Assembly (NCBI GenBank): GCA_016712535.1
Contig: JADJQW010000002.1
Span: forward strand, 806,001 to 870,000
Reading direction: 5' to 3'
DNA: 64,000 nt
Source: Flavobacteriales bacterium
Lineage (GTDB): Bacteria > Bacteroidota > Bacteroidia > Flavobacteriales_F > PHOS-HE28
Below are positions 19,544 to 27,345 of the stretch, one piece after another. Position numbers and translations under genes: made by a program. The notes under the pieces were generated by a model. That model was given only the letters and a program-made list of their open reading frames with translations. It was not told where the DNA came from and ran no database searches. Each line of letters starts with the position of its first letter. The stretch's first letter is position 1.

Positions 19544-20759
19544 ATCGGCAGCAGAGCACCGCGATGTCGTCGAGGTAAGGCTCAGCGCCGCGGTGCGCTT
19601 CGAAGGCAGCCTTCAATGCGGATACCAACCCATCGGGACCGGCGCCCGAGAAACCGCTCAGTGCACGGTTCAGCGGTTCATCCTCGAAGGCGTGGCCATG
19701 GGCATCCTCCTGCTCGACCAGGCCATCGGTATAGCAGAGCAGGGTGCCTTCCTTGGGCAAGGGCATTTCACCGATCCGCAGGAAGGGCAGGCTCGGCATC
19801 ATGCCCAGGGCGATGCTGCCGTCATGCAGCGCGGTGATCCGCGCTCCATCATGCAATAGAGGGTCGTTGTGCCCGGCATTGGCGAAGCGCAAGGTGCCGG
19901 CGCGCAGATCGATCAAGCCGGCGAAGAAGGTGATGAAGCGCTCGCCGCGCGCATTGGCGAACACGCGCTCGTTGAGGTGGCGGATCAACCGGTCGAGGTC
20001 GTTGTTGTGGGGCAGCGCCGCGCGCACCTGCGCTTGGAAGTTGCTCATGAGCAGTGCTGCAGCCACGCCTTTGCCGCTGACGTCGGCCACGCAGGCGAGG
20101 TACCGTTCGTCGCCGAGCGGCAGCAGGTCGTAGTAGTCGCCGCCGATGAGGCGGTGCGGCTGGTACCACGCAGCGGCTTCCAATCGGTCAGTGCGCGGCA
20201 GCTCCGCAGGGATCAACTGCTGCTGCATCTGGGCGGCCAGGACGAGGTCGCGGCGGTCGAGCTCCTGCTGCAATTGGCGCCCCGCCATGCGCTGGTTCTC
20301 CAATGCCACGGCCACGAGATTGGCCAGGGTCTGGATGAAGTTGAGGTGCTTCACCACCGGGCTCATGCGCTGCTCCTCCTCATCGATGTCGCCGATGAGC
20401 AGGAAGGCAAGGGGCTTGTCGCGGTGGTACACCGGCACTGCCACGTCGAAGGCGCCCAGCCGGCCCTCGATCTCCGCGTTGATGGTCTGGATGTCGGTGA
20501 ACGTGCCGAAGAGCTGCTCGGCGTCGATGGCCGCGTCGCGCGCGTCGTGCCCGTAGCTCAAGATGCGCTCCCAATGATCGGTGCGCTCATACAGGCTCAG
20601 CCGCGTGATGCCCAGTTCACCATGCGCGATCCGTTCGAAGAGGCGCAGCAGCTCGTCGCGCCCGACGTTGTTGTTGATGGCCTTGCTCACATCGAGCAGC
20701 GTGCGCAGCTGGAACTCCTTCAGCTCCAATCGCTCGATGATGCGCTCCAGCCGGGCCAT
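19536..20759 (-). CDS. GAF-domain SpoIIE/PP2C-type serine phosphatase
   Basis: A 407-residue cytoplasmic protein. A short coiled coil leads into a GAF-like sensor (about 20-160), a helical linker with RRDLVLAAQMQQQLIP (phosphatase-proximal helix, about 169-184), and a PP2C-type catalytic domain (about 195-405). Metal-binding aspartates are seen in GGDYYD (206-211) and ADVSGKG (225-231), later in YTDGLVEQED and DDIAVLCC. NAGHNDPLL is the usual strand motif. Enzymes of this type dephosphorylate anti-sigma antagonist or STAS proteins. It lies 1 base after the lpxD-like gene on the same strand, so both may share a transcript. Confidence 0.9.
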   Translation of the reverse strand: MARLERIIERLELKEFQLRTLLDVSKAINNNVGRDELLRLFERIAHGELGITRLSLYERTDHWERILSYGHDARDAAIDAEQLFGTFTDIQTINAEIEGRLGAFDVAVPVYHRDKPLAFLLIGDIDEEEQRMSPVVKHLNFIQTLANLVAVALENQRMAGRQLQQELDRRDLVLAAQMQQQLIPAELPRTDRLEAAAWYQPHRLIGGDYYDLLPLGDERYLACVADVSGKGVAAALLMSNFQAQVRAALPHNNDLDRLIRHLNERVFANARGERFITFFAGLIDLRAGTLRFANAGHNDPLLHDGARITALHDGSIALGMMPSLPFLRIGEMPLPKEGTLLCYTDGLVEQEDAHGHAFEDEPLNRALSGFSGAGPDGLVSALKAAFEAHRGAEPYLDDIAVLCCRFS

Positions 20760-20760
20760 T

Positions 20761-21684
20761 TCAGATGCCTAGCTTCTTGGCGATCTCCGGCAGCTTGGCG
20801 CGCAGGCTGATCTCCCGCATCATCTGCTTCGCCTCGCGCGCCGGTGATCCCAGATAGGTCTTGCCCGCTTCGGCATCGGTGAGGATGCCGCTCTGACCGA
20901 GGATCACCGCGCCCTTGCCCACGCGCAACTTGCTCGGGATGCCCACCTGGCCCCAGAGGGTGACGCCATCCTCGATCACGCAGGCGCCGGCAATGGCCAC
21001 ATGCGCAGCGAACAGGCAGCGTTCGCCGATGCGCGTGTCGTGGCCCACCTGCACGTGGTTGTCCATCTTGGTTCCGCGGCCGATGCGCGTATCCGCGCTC
21101 ACGCCGCGATCGATGGTGCTGAGGGCCCCGATCTCCACATCGTCCTCGATCACCACGGTGCCGCAGGGCTCCATCTTGTCGTAGCCGCTCGGGCGCTTCT
21201 TGTAGTAGAAGGGGTCGGCGCCGATCACGGCATTGGCGTGGATCGTCACGTGGTCGCCGATGGTGGTGCGCTCGTAGATCACCACGTTCGGGTGGATGAC
21301 GCAATCACGGCCGATGGTCACGTGCGGTCCGATCACCGCCGAAGGATGGATCCGCGACCCTTCGCCGATCACGATGCCCTCAGGACCCCAGCCCGCACGC
21401 GGCATGAAGCGCTTCACCAGCGCATTGTAATCGCGGCATGGATCGGGGCTGATGATGATGGCCTTGCCAGGAGGCGGTTCCACGGCCTTGTCGATCAGGA
21501 TGGTGGTGGCCGCGCTGTTCAGGGCCTTGTCGTACCACTTCGGATGGTCCACGTAAACCAGGTCGCCCTCGCCCACACGATTGATCTCGTTGAGGCCTGT
21601 GACGAGGCGCTGCGTGTTGCCGTGCGCTTCAGCGCCGATCAGGGCGGCGAGTTCGGCAGCGGTGAGGGGCTGAGGGAGGATCAC
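20761..21684 (-). CDS. LpxD-like UDP-3-O-acylglucosamine N-acyltransferase
   Basis: A 307-residue left-handed beta-helix acyltransferase of the LpxD family (lipid A synthesis). An N-terminal uridine-binding-like domain (about 1-95) precedes hexapeptide repeats from about 103 (IVIGEGSRIHPSAVIG). The probable catalytic His is 215 in NHVQVGHDTRIG, and a helical tail starts near 275. Start codon is GTG at 21684. Bacteroidota often carry a second LpxD homologue beside efp, as here, whose exact substrate may differ from the housekeeping enzyme; I therefore leave the symbol empty. A -7 element lies 17 bases upstream. Confidence 0.87.
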   Translation of the reverse strand: MILPQPLTAAELAALIGAEAHGNTQRLVTGLNEINRVGEGDLVYVDHPKWYDKALNSAATTILIDKAVEPPPGKAIIISPDPCRDYNALVKRFMPRAGWGPEGIVIGEGSRIHPSAVIGPHVTIGRDCVIHPNVVIYERTTIGDHVTIHANAVIGADPFYYKKRPSGYDKMEPCGTVVIEDDVEIGALSTIDRGVSADTRIGRGTKMDNHVQVGHDTRIGERCLFAAHVAIAGACVIEDGVTLWGQVGIPSKLRVGKGAVILGQSGILTDAEAGKTYLGSPAREAKQMMREISLRAKLPEIAKKLGI

Positions 21685-21701
21685 GCGGTTGGGTTGGCGG
21701 C

Positions 21702-21709
21702 CAAAGGTA
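21702..21709 (-). promoter_or_regulatory. -7 promoter element TACCTTTG before the lpxD-like gene
   Basis: Read on the minus strand the site is TACCTTTG, an exact match to the Bacteroidota TAnnTTTG element, ending 17 bases before the GTG start. It lies between the efp terminator and the lpxD-like gene, so the latter has its own promoter. Confidence 0.6.
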
Positions 21710-21726
21710 GCCGCGCCGAAAATGGC

Positions 21727-21748
21727 GAAGCCCCCAGGAGGGGGCTTC
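21727..21748 (-). terminator. Terminator after efp
   Basis: Nine-base arms GAAGCCCCC and GGGGGCTTC around a 4-base loop, 22 bases past the efp stop. It separates efp from the lpxD-like gene. Confidence 0.75.
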
Positions 21749-21770
21749 GTTCCGTTCAGTGCGTGACGGT

Positions 21771-22334
21771 TTATTTCTTCACGCGATCCAGGTATTCGCC
21801 CGTCTCGGTGTCGATGCGTATCACCGTGCCAGCCTCCACGAAGAGCGGCACCATGAGCTCTGTGCCGTTATCGAGCTTGGCCAGCTTCATCACTTTGTTG
21901 CTGGTATCGCCCTTCACGGCATGCTCGGCCTCCGCCACGGTGAGCTCAACGGTCTTCGGCGGGCGGGCGAAAATGGGCACCTCGCTCTCGAAGCCGATCT
22001 GCACCACCATCTCCTCGCGCATGAATTTCATGGTATCGCCGAAGAGCGCCACCGGGATGTACTTCTGGTCGAAGGTGGCCTGGTCCATGCACACCAGGTT
22101 GTCGCCCTCGCGGTAGAGGTATTGCAGCTCGTGGATCTCGACCCGGAGCACCTCCATGCTTTCACCGCTGCGCCAGCGGTGCTCGTTGAGCTTGCCGTTC
22201 CGGAGATTGCGCATCTTGCCCTGGTAGAAGGCGCGCAGGTTGCCCGGCGTGCGATGCTGCCACTCCATGATCTGGCAGATGTCGTTATTGAAGCGGATGT
22301 AGGATCCGATGTTCACGTCGGCAGTGGAGGCCAT
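21771..22334 (-). CDS. efp: Translation elongation factor P
   Basis: A 187-residue EF-P, which relieves ribosome stalling at consecutive prolines. The three beta-barrel domains are visible: N-terminal KOW-like (1-65), middle OB (66-128) and C-terminal OB ending IDTETGEYLDRVKK. The domain I loop that reaches the peptidyl-transfer centre reads HRTPGNLRAF, so the tip residue (position 32, equivalent to E. coli Lys34) is Asn rather than Lys or Arg. The usual lysyl or rhamnosyl modification therefore cannot occur there. A divergent promoter region separates it from the NUDIX gene. Confidence 0.95.
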   Translation of the reverse strand: MASTADVNIGSYIRFNNDICQIMEWQHRTPGNLRAFYQGKMRNLRNGKLNEHRWRSGESMEVLRVEIHELQYLYREGDNLVCMDQATFDQKYIPVALFGDTMKFMREEMVVQIGFESEVPIFARPPKTVELTVAEAEHAVKGDTSNKVMKLAKLDNGTELMVPLFVEAGTVIRIDTETGEYLDRVKK

Positions 22335-22356
22335 GGCGGGTCAGTTGAATGGGCCG

Positions 22357-22364
22357 CGAATGTA
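22357..22364 (-). promoter_or_regulatory. -7 promoter element TACATTCG before efp
   Basis: Minus-strand TACATTCG fits TAnnTTyG and ends 22 bases before the efp ATG, in the short divergent region shared with the NUDIX gene. Confidence 0.5.
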
Positions 22365-22394
22365 GCCGAAGCGATCCAACCGGAGCCGCACCGG

Positions 22395-22402
22395 TAAACT
22401 TG
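22395..22402 (+). promoter_or_regulatory. Possible -7 element TAAACTTG just before the NUDIX gene
   Basis: TAAACTTG differs from TAnnTTTG at one position and ends 4 bases before the ATG, followed by the same GCCGC tail seen at other starts in the window. If used, the transcript would be leaderless or nearly so. Confidence 0.35.
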
Positions 22403-22406
22403 CCGC

Positions 22407-22970
22407 ATGGAAGAACGTGGCCCTTGGAAGACACTGACGGTTGAGGAGCGATACAGCACCCCGTGGATCAGCGTGAGCCACCACGAGGTCATCGACCCCG
22501 GCGGGCGCGAGGGCATTTATGGGGTGGTGCATTTCAAGAATCTGGCAGTGGGCGTCATCCCGTTGGATGAGGAAGGCAACACCTGGATCGTAGGCCAGTA
22601 CCGCTACCCCATCGATGCGTACAGCTGGGAGATCATCGAGGGCGGAGGGTCGCGTGAGCGGCCGCCTGTGGAGAGCGCCCAGCGCGAATTGCGCGAAGAG
22701 GCGGGCATCGTCGCGGAGCGCTGGACCGAGGTGCTGCAGATGGACCTGAGCAACAGCGCCAGCGACGAGGTGGCCATCATCTATGTGGCGCAAGGACTCA
22801 CCTTCCACGAGCCGGAGCCCGACCACAACGAGCAGCTCGAGCTGCGCAAAGTGCCCTTTGCTGAATTGGTGCAGATGGTGATGCGCGGCGAATTGCGCGA
22901 CAGCCTCACCGTGGCCGGCGTGCTGAAGGTGGATCGCCTGCTCCGGGATGGTGACCTGCTTCAGAAGTAG
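22407..22970 (+). CDS. NUDIX hydrolase (ADP-ribose pyrophosphatase-like)
   Basis: A 187-residue NUDIX enzyme resembling ADP-sugar pyrophosphatases: an N-terminal beta region (WISVSHHEVIDPGG), GQYRYPIDAYSWEIIEGGG before the box, and the metal-binding helix RELREEAGI (REuxEE at 93-98). The upstream Glu expected in the full box (G-x5-E-x7-REuxEExGu) is replaced by Arg 85 (GGGSRER), though the catalytic REuxEE is intact. It likely hydrolyses ADP-ribose or another nucleoside diphosphate derivative. The 3' end overlaps the convergent DUF2279 gene by 10 bases. Confidence 0.88.
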   Translation: MEERGPWKTLTVEERYSTPWISVSHHEVIDPGGREGIYGVVHFKNLAVGVIPLDEEGNTWIVGQYRYPIDAYSWEIIEGGGSRERPPVESAQRELREEAGIVAERWTEVLQMDLSNSASDEVAIIYVAQGLTFHEPEPDHNEQLELRKVPFAELVQMVMRGELRDSLTVAGVLKVDRLLRDGDLLQK

Positions 22971-23866
22971 AGCCAGTGCGCCTTCCACGCGCCGTTGCTG
23001 CGGTACTCCAGCGCCGGAAGCGGCACCTTGATGCTGTTGGCCATGAACAGCAGCGTGCGCAGCAGCTTGCTCCGGGTGCGTATCCGCGTGAGGTCGATGT
23101 CGGGTGAGAGGTAGATCTGCCTGAACACGGGATCGCCACCGATCTGCTGTTCCGGATGCGCGCTCACCATGCCTTCCGCGCCATAGCCAACGGCGATGTT
23201 CAGCCACTTCGGGATGCGTGCGCTGCCGCTGAGGCTCGCGACGTTGCCGCTGAACCATAGTGTGACGCCATTGTAATCCTTCAGCAGGCGGTCGGCAACG
23301 CCTTCGCCTAGCAGATCGGGACGCTGAGCCGCGTAAGGCGTTAAGCGTAACGAGATCTTCGGCACGATGCGCTGCTCGTGCCAGGTTGCATCCTGCACGA
23401 TGAAGAGGCCAGCCCCTACAGCATTGGCGGCCATGTCGCTCCACGAGAAGCCCCAGCCGGACGACGTGCCATCGAGCAGCTCGATGCCCGTCATGAAGGC
23501 CAGGCCAACGGAGCCGCCGATCCAGCGCGCGCTGCGATTGCCCGTTCCGCAGTGCTTCATGGCGGCATGGCCCCAGGCACCGAGCATGTAGCCGCTCAGC
23601 AGGTGTCCGGTCTTGTCCAGCTGCAGCCATTCGCCGCTATCGTCGAAGCTGTGCATGGGCTCGCGCTCGTACTGCGCGTACCAGGCCTGATCGAGGCCGA
23701 CGAGGGCTGCCGAAGCCGCTGCGCCCGCGCCCACGGAAACAAGGGTGACGCACCGCTTGCAGGGCCGCTCGCAGGCGGAGCTTGAATCAGCAGGCTGCGC
23801 TGTGGCCATTTGAGCCGGCAGCGTCAAGCCGATGCTCACGAAGGCCGCACGGTGAAGGAGCCGCAT
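22961..23866 (-). CDS. DUF2279-type exported protein
   Basis: A 301-residue protein with a signal peptide (cleavage near residue 23, MATAQ) and a cysteine-containing mature N-terminus. Features typical of DUF2279: WLQLDKTGHLLSGYMLG, GIELLDGTSSGWGFSWSDMAANAVGAGLF and YNGVTLWFSGNVASL, all conserved around a short membrane-associated core. The role is unknown; the family is probably periplasmic or outer-membrane associated. It is the last gene of the leftward run dapF, mltG, phosphohexomutase. A -7-like TACCTTGC (23870-23877) precedes its ATG by 3 bases. Confidence 0.85.
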   Translation of the reverse strand: MRLLHRAAFVSIGLTLPAQMATAQPADSSSACERPCKRCVTLVSVGAGAAASAALVGLDQAWYAQYEREPMHSFDDSGEWLQLDKTGHLLSGYMLGAWGHAAMKHCGTGNRSARWIGGSVGLAFMTGIELLDGTSSGWGFSWSDMAANAVGAGLFIVQDATWHEQRIVPKISLRLTPYAAQRPDLLGEGVADRLLKDYNGVTLWFSGNVASLSGSARIPKWLNIAVGYGAEGMVSAHPEQQIGGDPVFRQIYLSPDIDLTRIRTRSKLLRTLLFMANSIKVPLPALEYRSNGAWKAHWLYF

Positions 23867-23894
23867 GGCGCAAGGTATCGGAGCGGGTGAGCGG

Positions 23895-25295
23895 TCAGGC
23901 GCCGATCGTCTTCTTGCACGCCGCTAGGATCGCTTGCGCGCCGGCCATGGTGCCCGATTCCGCGTAGCAGCGCAGCACCGGCTCGGTGCCGCTCGCGCGG
24001 ATCATCAGCCATTGCTCGCCATCGAAGTGGAACTTGTGGCCGTCGATGGTCTCCACGCGGCGCACCTCCAGGTCGCCGAAGCGCGTGTAGCTGTCGCAGT
24101 CCTTGAGCACCTGCTGCTTCAGCGCTTCGCTAATGTGGAGGTCGTTCCGGTCGTAGGCGAAAGGCCCCACGATGGCGTAGACTTCTTGGATCAGCTCATC
24201 GAGCGTCTTGCCGCTCTTGGCCATGAATTCCCAGATGGTGAGGCCCATCCATATGCCGTCGCGCTCGGGGATATGGCCTTTGATCGCGATGCCGCCGCTC
24301 TCTTCGCCGCCGAGGAGCACGTCCTCGGTGATCATGATGCCGCTGATCCACTTGAAGCCGATCCTGGTGACGCTGTACTCGAGGCCATAGTGGTCGCAGA
24401 GCTTCTTCACCTTCGGCGTGGTGCTCACGGCCACCACCACCTTGCCGGTGAACTTCTTGTACTTCACCAGGTAATGGATGAGCAGCAGGATGATGTGGTG
24501 CGAGTCGATGAACTCGCCGCGGCCGTTGTACAGGCCGATGCGGTCGGCGTCGCCGTCGGTGGCCAGGCCGCAATCGATCCCGCCCTGCTTGATCAGCGCG
24601 CTGAACTCGCCGAGGTTCTTATGGATCGGCTCCGGCGCCTGGCCCATGAACGAGGGGTTGTAGTCGCAATGGAGGAAGGTGGCCTTCGGAAGGATGCGCC
24701 GCATCACGTTCTGACCGGCGCCATACATGGCATCATAGCCCCAGCGCATGCCGCATTCACGGATGGCCTTCATGTCGAAGCTCTTCTCCACATGATCCAC
24801 GTACATGGTCTCCAGGTCGATGGATCGCAGCAAGCCCTTCGCGCGCGCTTCATCGAGATCGATGGAGGAAAGGTCGATGCCGTGCGCATCGGGGATCATG
24901 TCCTCCACCTCCTGCACCTCTTCGGGGATCAGCGGGCCGCCATGGATGCCCTTCAGCTTGTAGCCGTTGTAGCTGGGCGGATTGTGGCTGGCTGTGAGCA
25001 CCACGCCCATGCCGGCCTTCACGCGTTGTGCGCCGAGCGAGATCATCGGGGTGCTCACGAAGCCTTCGGCCAGATGCACTTCGATGCCGCGGCTCACGAA
25101 CACCTTGGCGCAAGTCTCGGCGAAGAGCGCCCCGCCGAAGCGGCAATCGTGGCCCAGCACGATGCGGGTGCTGCCCGGCTGCTTCTTCAGCACCCAATCC
25201 GCTACGGCCACGCTCACGCGCGCCACATTGTCAACCGTGAATTCCTGCGCGATGATGGCGCGCCAGCCGTCGGTGCCGAATTTGATCTTGGTCAT
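23895..25295 (-). CDS. Phosphoglucomutase/phosphomannomutase family protein
   Basis: A 466-residue alpha-D-phosphohexomutase that moves phosphate between C1 and C6 of a hexose. The four-domain family signature is complete: the phosphoserine loop TASHNP (Ser 103), metal loop ATDGDADRIG (near 245), sugar loop GGEESGG (near 330) and the C-terminal phosphate-binding RASGTEPVLRCYAE. The N-terminus FGTDGWRAII is also typical. The precise sugar (glucose, mannose or glucosamine) is not determined by these motifs; RASGTEP is common to several. It has its own -7 candidate at 25328-25335. Confidence 0.92.
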   Translation of the reverse strand: MTKIKFGTDGWRAIIAQEFTVDNVARVSVAVADWVLKKQPGSTRIVLGHDCRFGGALFAETCAKVFVSRGIEVHLAEGFVSTPMISLGAQRVKAGMGVVLTASHNPPSYNGYKLKGIHGGPLIPEEVQEVEDMIPDAHGIDLSSIDLDEARAKGLLRSIDLETMYVDHVEKSFDMKAIRECGMRWGYDAMYGAGQNVMRRILPKATFLHCDYNPSFMGQAPEPIHKNLGEFSALIKQGGIDCGLATDGDADRIGLYNGRGEFIDSHHIILLLIHYLVKYKKFTGKVVVAVSTTPKVKKLCDHYGLEYSVTRIGFKWISGIMITEDVLLGGEESGGIAIKGHIPERDGIWMGLTIWEFMAKSGKTLDELIQEVYAIVGPFAYDRNDLHISEALKQQVLKDCDSYTRFGDLEVRRVETIDGHKFHFDGEQWLMIRASGTEPVLRCYAESGTMAGAQAILAACKKTIGA

Positions 25296-25327
25296 CTGTG
25301 CATCGCTCGCTTTCTCTGGAGCGGGCG

Positions 25328-25335
25328 CGAAAATA
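25328..25335 (-). promoter_or_regulatory. -7 promoter element TATTTTCG before the phosphohexomutase gene
   Basis: Minus-strand TATTTTCG fits TAnnTTyG and ends 32 bases before the ATG. It lies in the 60-base gap after mltG. Confidence 0.45.
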
Positions 25336-25355
25336 GGCGGCTCTCAGGAGCGCGC

Positions 25356-26381
25356 TCACCGGTAGATCTTCCGGGCGTTCAGCGCCTTCTGGTAGCGGCG
25401 CGCATTCACCAGGTGCTGCTCGTAGGTGCGCGCGAAATCGCTGTATCCGCTGAGGTCGGCGCGGGCGCAGAAATAGAGGTACTCGTGCTTGGGCGCGCTG
25501 AGCACCGCATCGATGAAGCGCGGCTCAGGCATGTTGATGGGCCCGGGCGGCAGGCCCGCGTAGCGGTAGGTGTTGTAGGGTGAATCCACCTCCTTGTCGC
25601 GGTGGAGCACACGCCGCACGGAGTCGAGGCCCAGCGCGAATTTGAGCGTGGGGTCGGCTTGCAAGGGCATGCCGATGCGCATGCGGTTGAGATAGACGCC
25701 GGCGATCGTGGGCGCATCGGCCATCTTCACCGTTTCGGCCTGCACGATGCTGGCCAAGGTGCTCGCTTCCGCAGTGGTGAGCTTCAACGCAGCGAGCTGC
25801 TCGCGCCGCGTCTCGTTCCAGAACGCTTCGTGCTCCTTGAGCATGCGCGCGATGAATTGCTCGGGCGTGGTGGTCCACCACAACTCGTAGGTGTTGGGCA
25901 GGAAGAGGCTGATCATGGTGGCGTCGCTCAGCCCCGCATCGCGTTGCCGGTCAGGGTCAAGGAAGGCCTTCAAGAAGGCTATGGAGTCCGGCTCCAGCGA
26001 GCGCCCTAATCGTCCCGACAATTCATGCAGGTGATCCACATTGCTGAAGGTGATGCGCACCGGCTCCTGCTCGCCGGCGTGCAGCATGCGAGCGATGGCG
26101 CGCAGGCTCGCACCCTTCTTCACGCGGTAGCGTCCTGGCTTGATGGTGCCGCGCTTCAGCAGGAGCTCCGCAGCGCGCTCATCATGCACGGCCGCGATGC
26201 GCTCCAAGCTGTCCATGGCCGTTCGCAGATCGGATCCGGTGGGGATCAAGAGCACGCGGCTCTCGTCCGTGAAGCGCGTCGAGGGGCCCATCACCTCACG
26301 CCACGCCACGAAAGCCGCCAACCCTGCCGCCGCCATGAGGACCGCGCCGGCGATGAGCCATTTGCCTTTCCGCTTCGCCAT
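25356..26381 (-). CDS. mltG: Endolytic murein transglycosylase MltG
   Basis: A 341-residue single-pass inner-membrane enzyme (helix near 9-27, LIAGAVLMAAAGLAAFVAW) with a LysM-like subdomain and the YceG catalytic domain. The signature LASIVQAETVKMADAPTIAGVYLNRMRIGMPLQ... holds the catalytic Glu near 214; YNTYRYAGLPPGPI and FCARAD are also conserved. MltG cuts nascent glycan strands and limits their length. The start lies 3 bases after dapF, a pairing seen in other Bacteroidota. Confidence 0.94.
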   Translation of the reverse strand: MAKRKGKWLIAGAVLMAAAGLAAFVAWREVMGPSTRFTDESRVLLIPTGSDLRTAMDSLERIAAVHDERAAELLLKRGTIKPGRYRVKKGASLRAIARMLHAGEQEPVRITFSNVDHLHELSGRLGRSLEPDSIAFLKAFLDPDRQRDAGLSDATMISLFLPNTYELWWTTTPEQFIARMLKEHEAFWNETRREQLAALKLTTAEASTLASIVQAETVKMADAPTIAGVYLNRMRIGMPLQADPTLKFALGLDSVRRVLHRDKEVDSPYNTYRYAGLPPGPINMPEPRFIDAVLSAPKHEYLYFCARADLSGYSDFARTYEQHLVNARRYQKALNARKIYR

Positions 26382-26384
26382 GGA

Positions 26385-27161
26385 TCACATCTCGATGCTG
26401 CCTTCGAACACGCGCACGGCCGGACCGATGAGCGCAATGCGCGACCACCCGCCGTTCACGGCCTCCGCTTCAACGCGGAGGTCGCCGCCCCGTGTGCGCA
26501 CCGCCACTGGCGAAACCGCCTCACGTCGGGCCAGCGCGCTGATCGCGGCCGCCACCACGCCGGTGCCGCAGCTCAAGGTTTCCGCTTCCACGCCGCGCTC
26601 GAAGGTGCGCATGCTGATCGCGCCATCCGCCACGCGCACATAGTTCACGTTGGAGCCGCCTGGGCCGCGCCGCTCGTGGTGGGCGCGCAACGGGCCATCC
26701 ACCATGATCTCCACAGCATCCAGTTCGGGCACGCGCACCACTTCATGCGGCGATCCAGTGTGGATGAAGTCGTGGTCCGCTCCGCTCAGCACCAGCTCCA
26801 CGTCGCGCAGCGATACGGCCACGAGCCCACCACGCCACTCACCTTCGTGCAGTCCATCGATCGCCATGAACCGAGCGCTGGGCGCCTCGCCGTTCCAACG
26901 GCTCCAGGCTGCGAAGGCGCAGCGGCTGCCGTTGCCGCAGAAGCTCTTGCTCGCATCGGGGTTGAAGAATTCCATATGGAAGGCGATGCCCGCTTCGCGT
27001 GGCGCTTGGATCAGGATCAGTCCATCGCTTCCGATGCCGAAGTGGCGGTCGCAGAGGAGGCGCACGAGATTGAGATCGTTCGCTGGGAAACTACCCGAAC
27101 GATCATCGACCAGGATGAAATCGTTGCCGGTGCCGTGCCACTTCTCGAAGGCGATGCGCAT
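26385..27161 (-). CDS. dapF: Diaminopimelate epimerase
   Basis: A 258-residue enzyme that converts LL- to meso-diaminopimelate for lysine and peptidoglycan synthesis. Both catalytic cysteines are present, in FCGNGSRC (Cys 75) and in LSCGTGV; GTGNDFILVDD begins the N-terminal domain. The ATG at 27161 is chosen because it starts MRIAFEKWHGTGNDF; the open frame runs on upstream through the repeat-rich intergenic region, which is not protein-like. mltG follows after 3 bases. Confidence 0.95.
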   Translation of the reverse strand: MRIAFEKWHGTGNDFILVDDRSGSFPANDLNLVRLLCDRHFGIGSDGLILIQAPREAGIAFHMEFFNPDASKSFCGNGSRCAFAAWSRWNGEAPSARFMAIDGLHEGEWRGGLVAVSLRDVELVLSGADHDFIHTGSPHEVVRVPELDAVEIMVDGPLRAHHERRGPGGSNVNYVRVADGAISMRTFERGVEAETLSCGTGVVAAAISALARREAVSPVAVRTRGGDLRVEAEAVNGGWSRIALIGPAVRVFEGSIEM

Positions 27162-27197
27162 GCCGCAAAGATGGTTCGAGGCTGAAGGTTGTTCCTC

Positions 27198-27316
27198 GGT
27201 TGCAGGTTGATTCTGGTTCAGGGTTGACCTTCCCACAACCCCCAACCTGTCATTGCGACCGCTAGGAACGAAGCGGGAAGCAACCCACAACCCTCAACCA
27301 CAATCAACCTGCAACC
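27198..27316. repeat. Nested GGTTG/CAACC inverted repeat with REP-like core
   Basis: Arms 27198-27226 and 27288-27316 are inverted copies of 29 bases with two mismatches (15 bases perfect at the outer end). The centre contains a second hairpin (TTGC/GCAA at 27253-27256 and 27280-27283 with CCGCT/AGCGG inside) around GGAACGAAGC. The inner sequence has the CATTGCGA ... GAACGAAGC style of dispersed REP-like elements. It fills the divergent region between dapF and anmK. Confidence 0.65.
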
Positions 27317-27333
27317 TTCAACTCCTCAAACCC

Positions 27334-27341
27334 TTCCTTTG
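27334..27341 (+). promoter_or_regulatory. Possible -7 element TTCCTTTG before anmK
   Basis: TTCCTTTG differs from TAnnTTTG at one position, ends 4 bases before the ATG and is followed by GCCGC as at other genes here. Confidence 0.35.
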
Positions 27342-27345
27342 CCGC

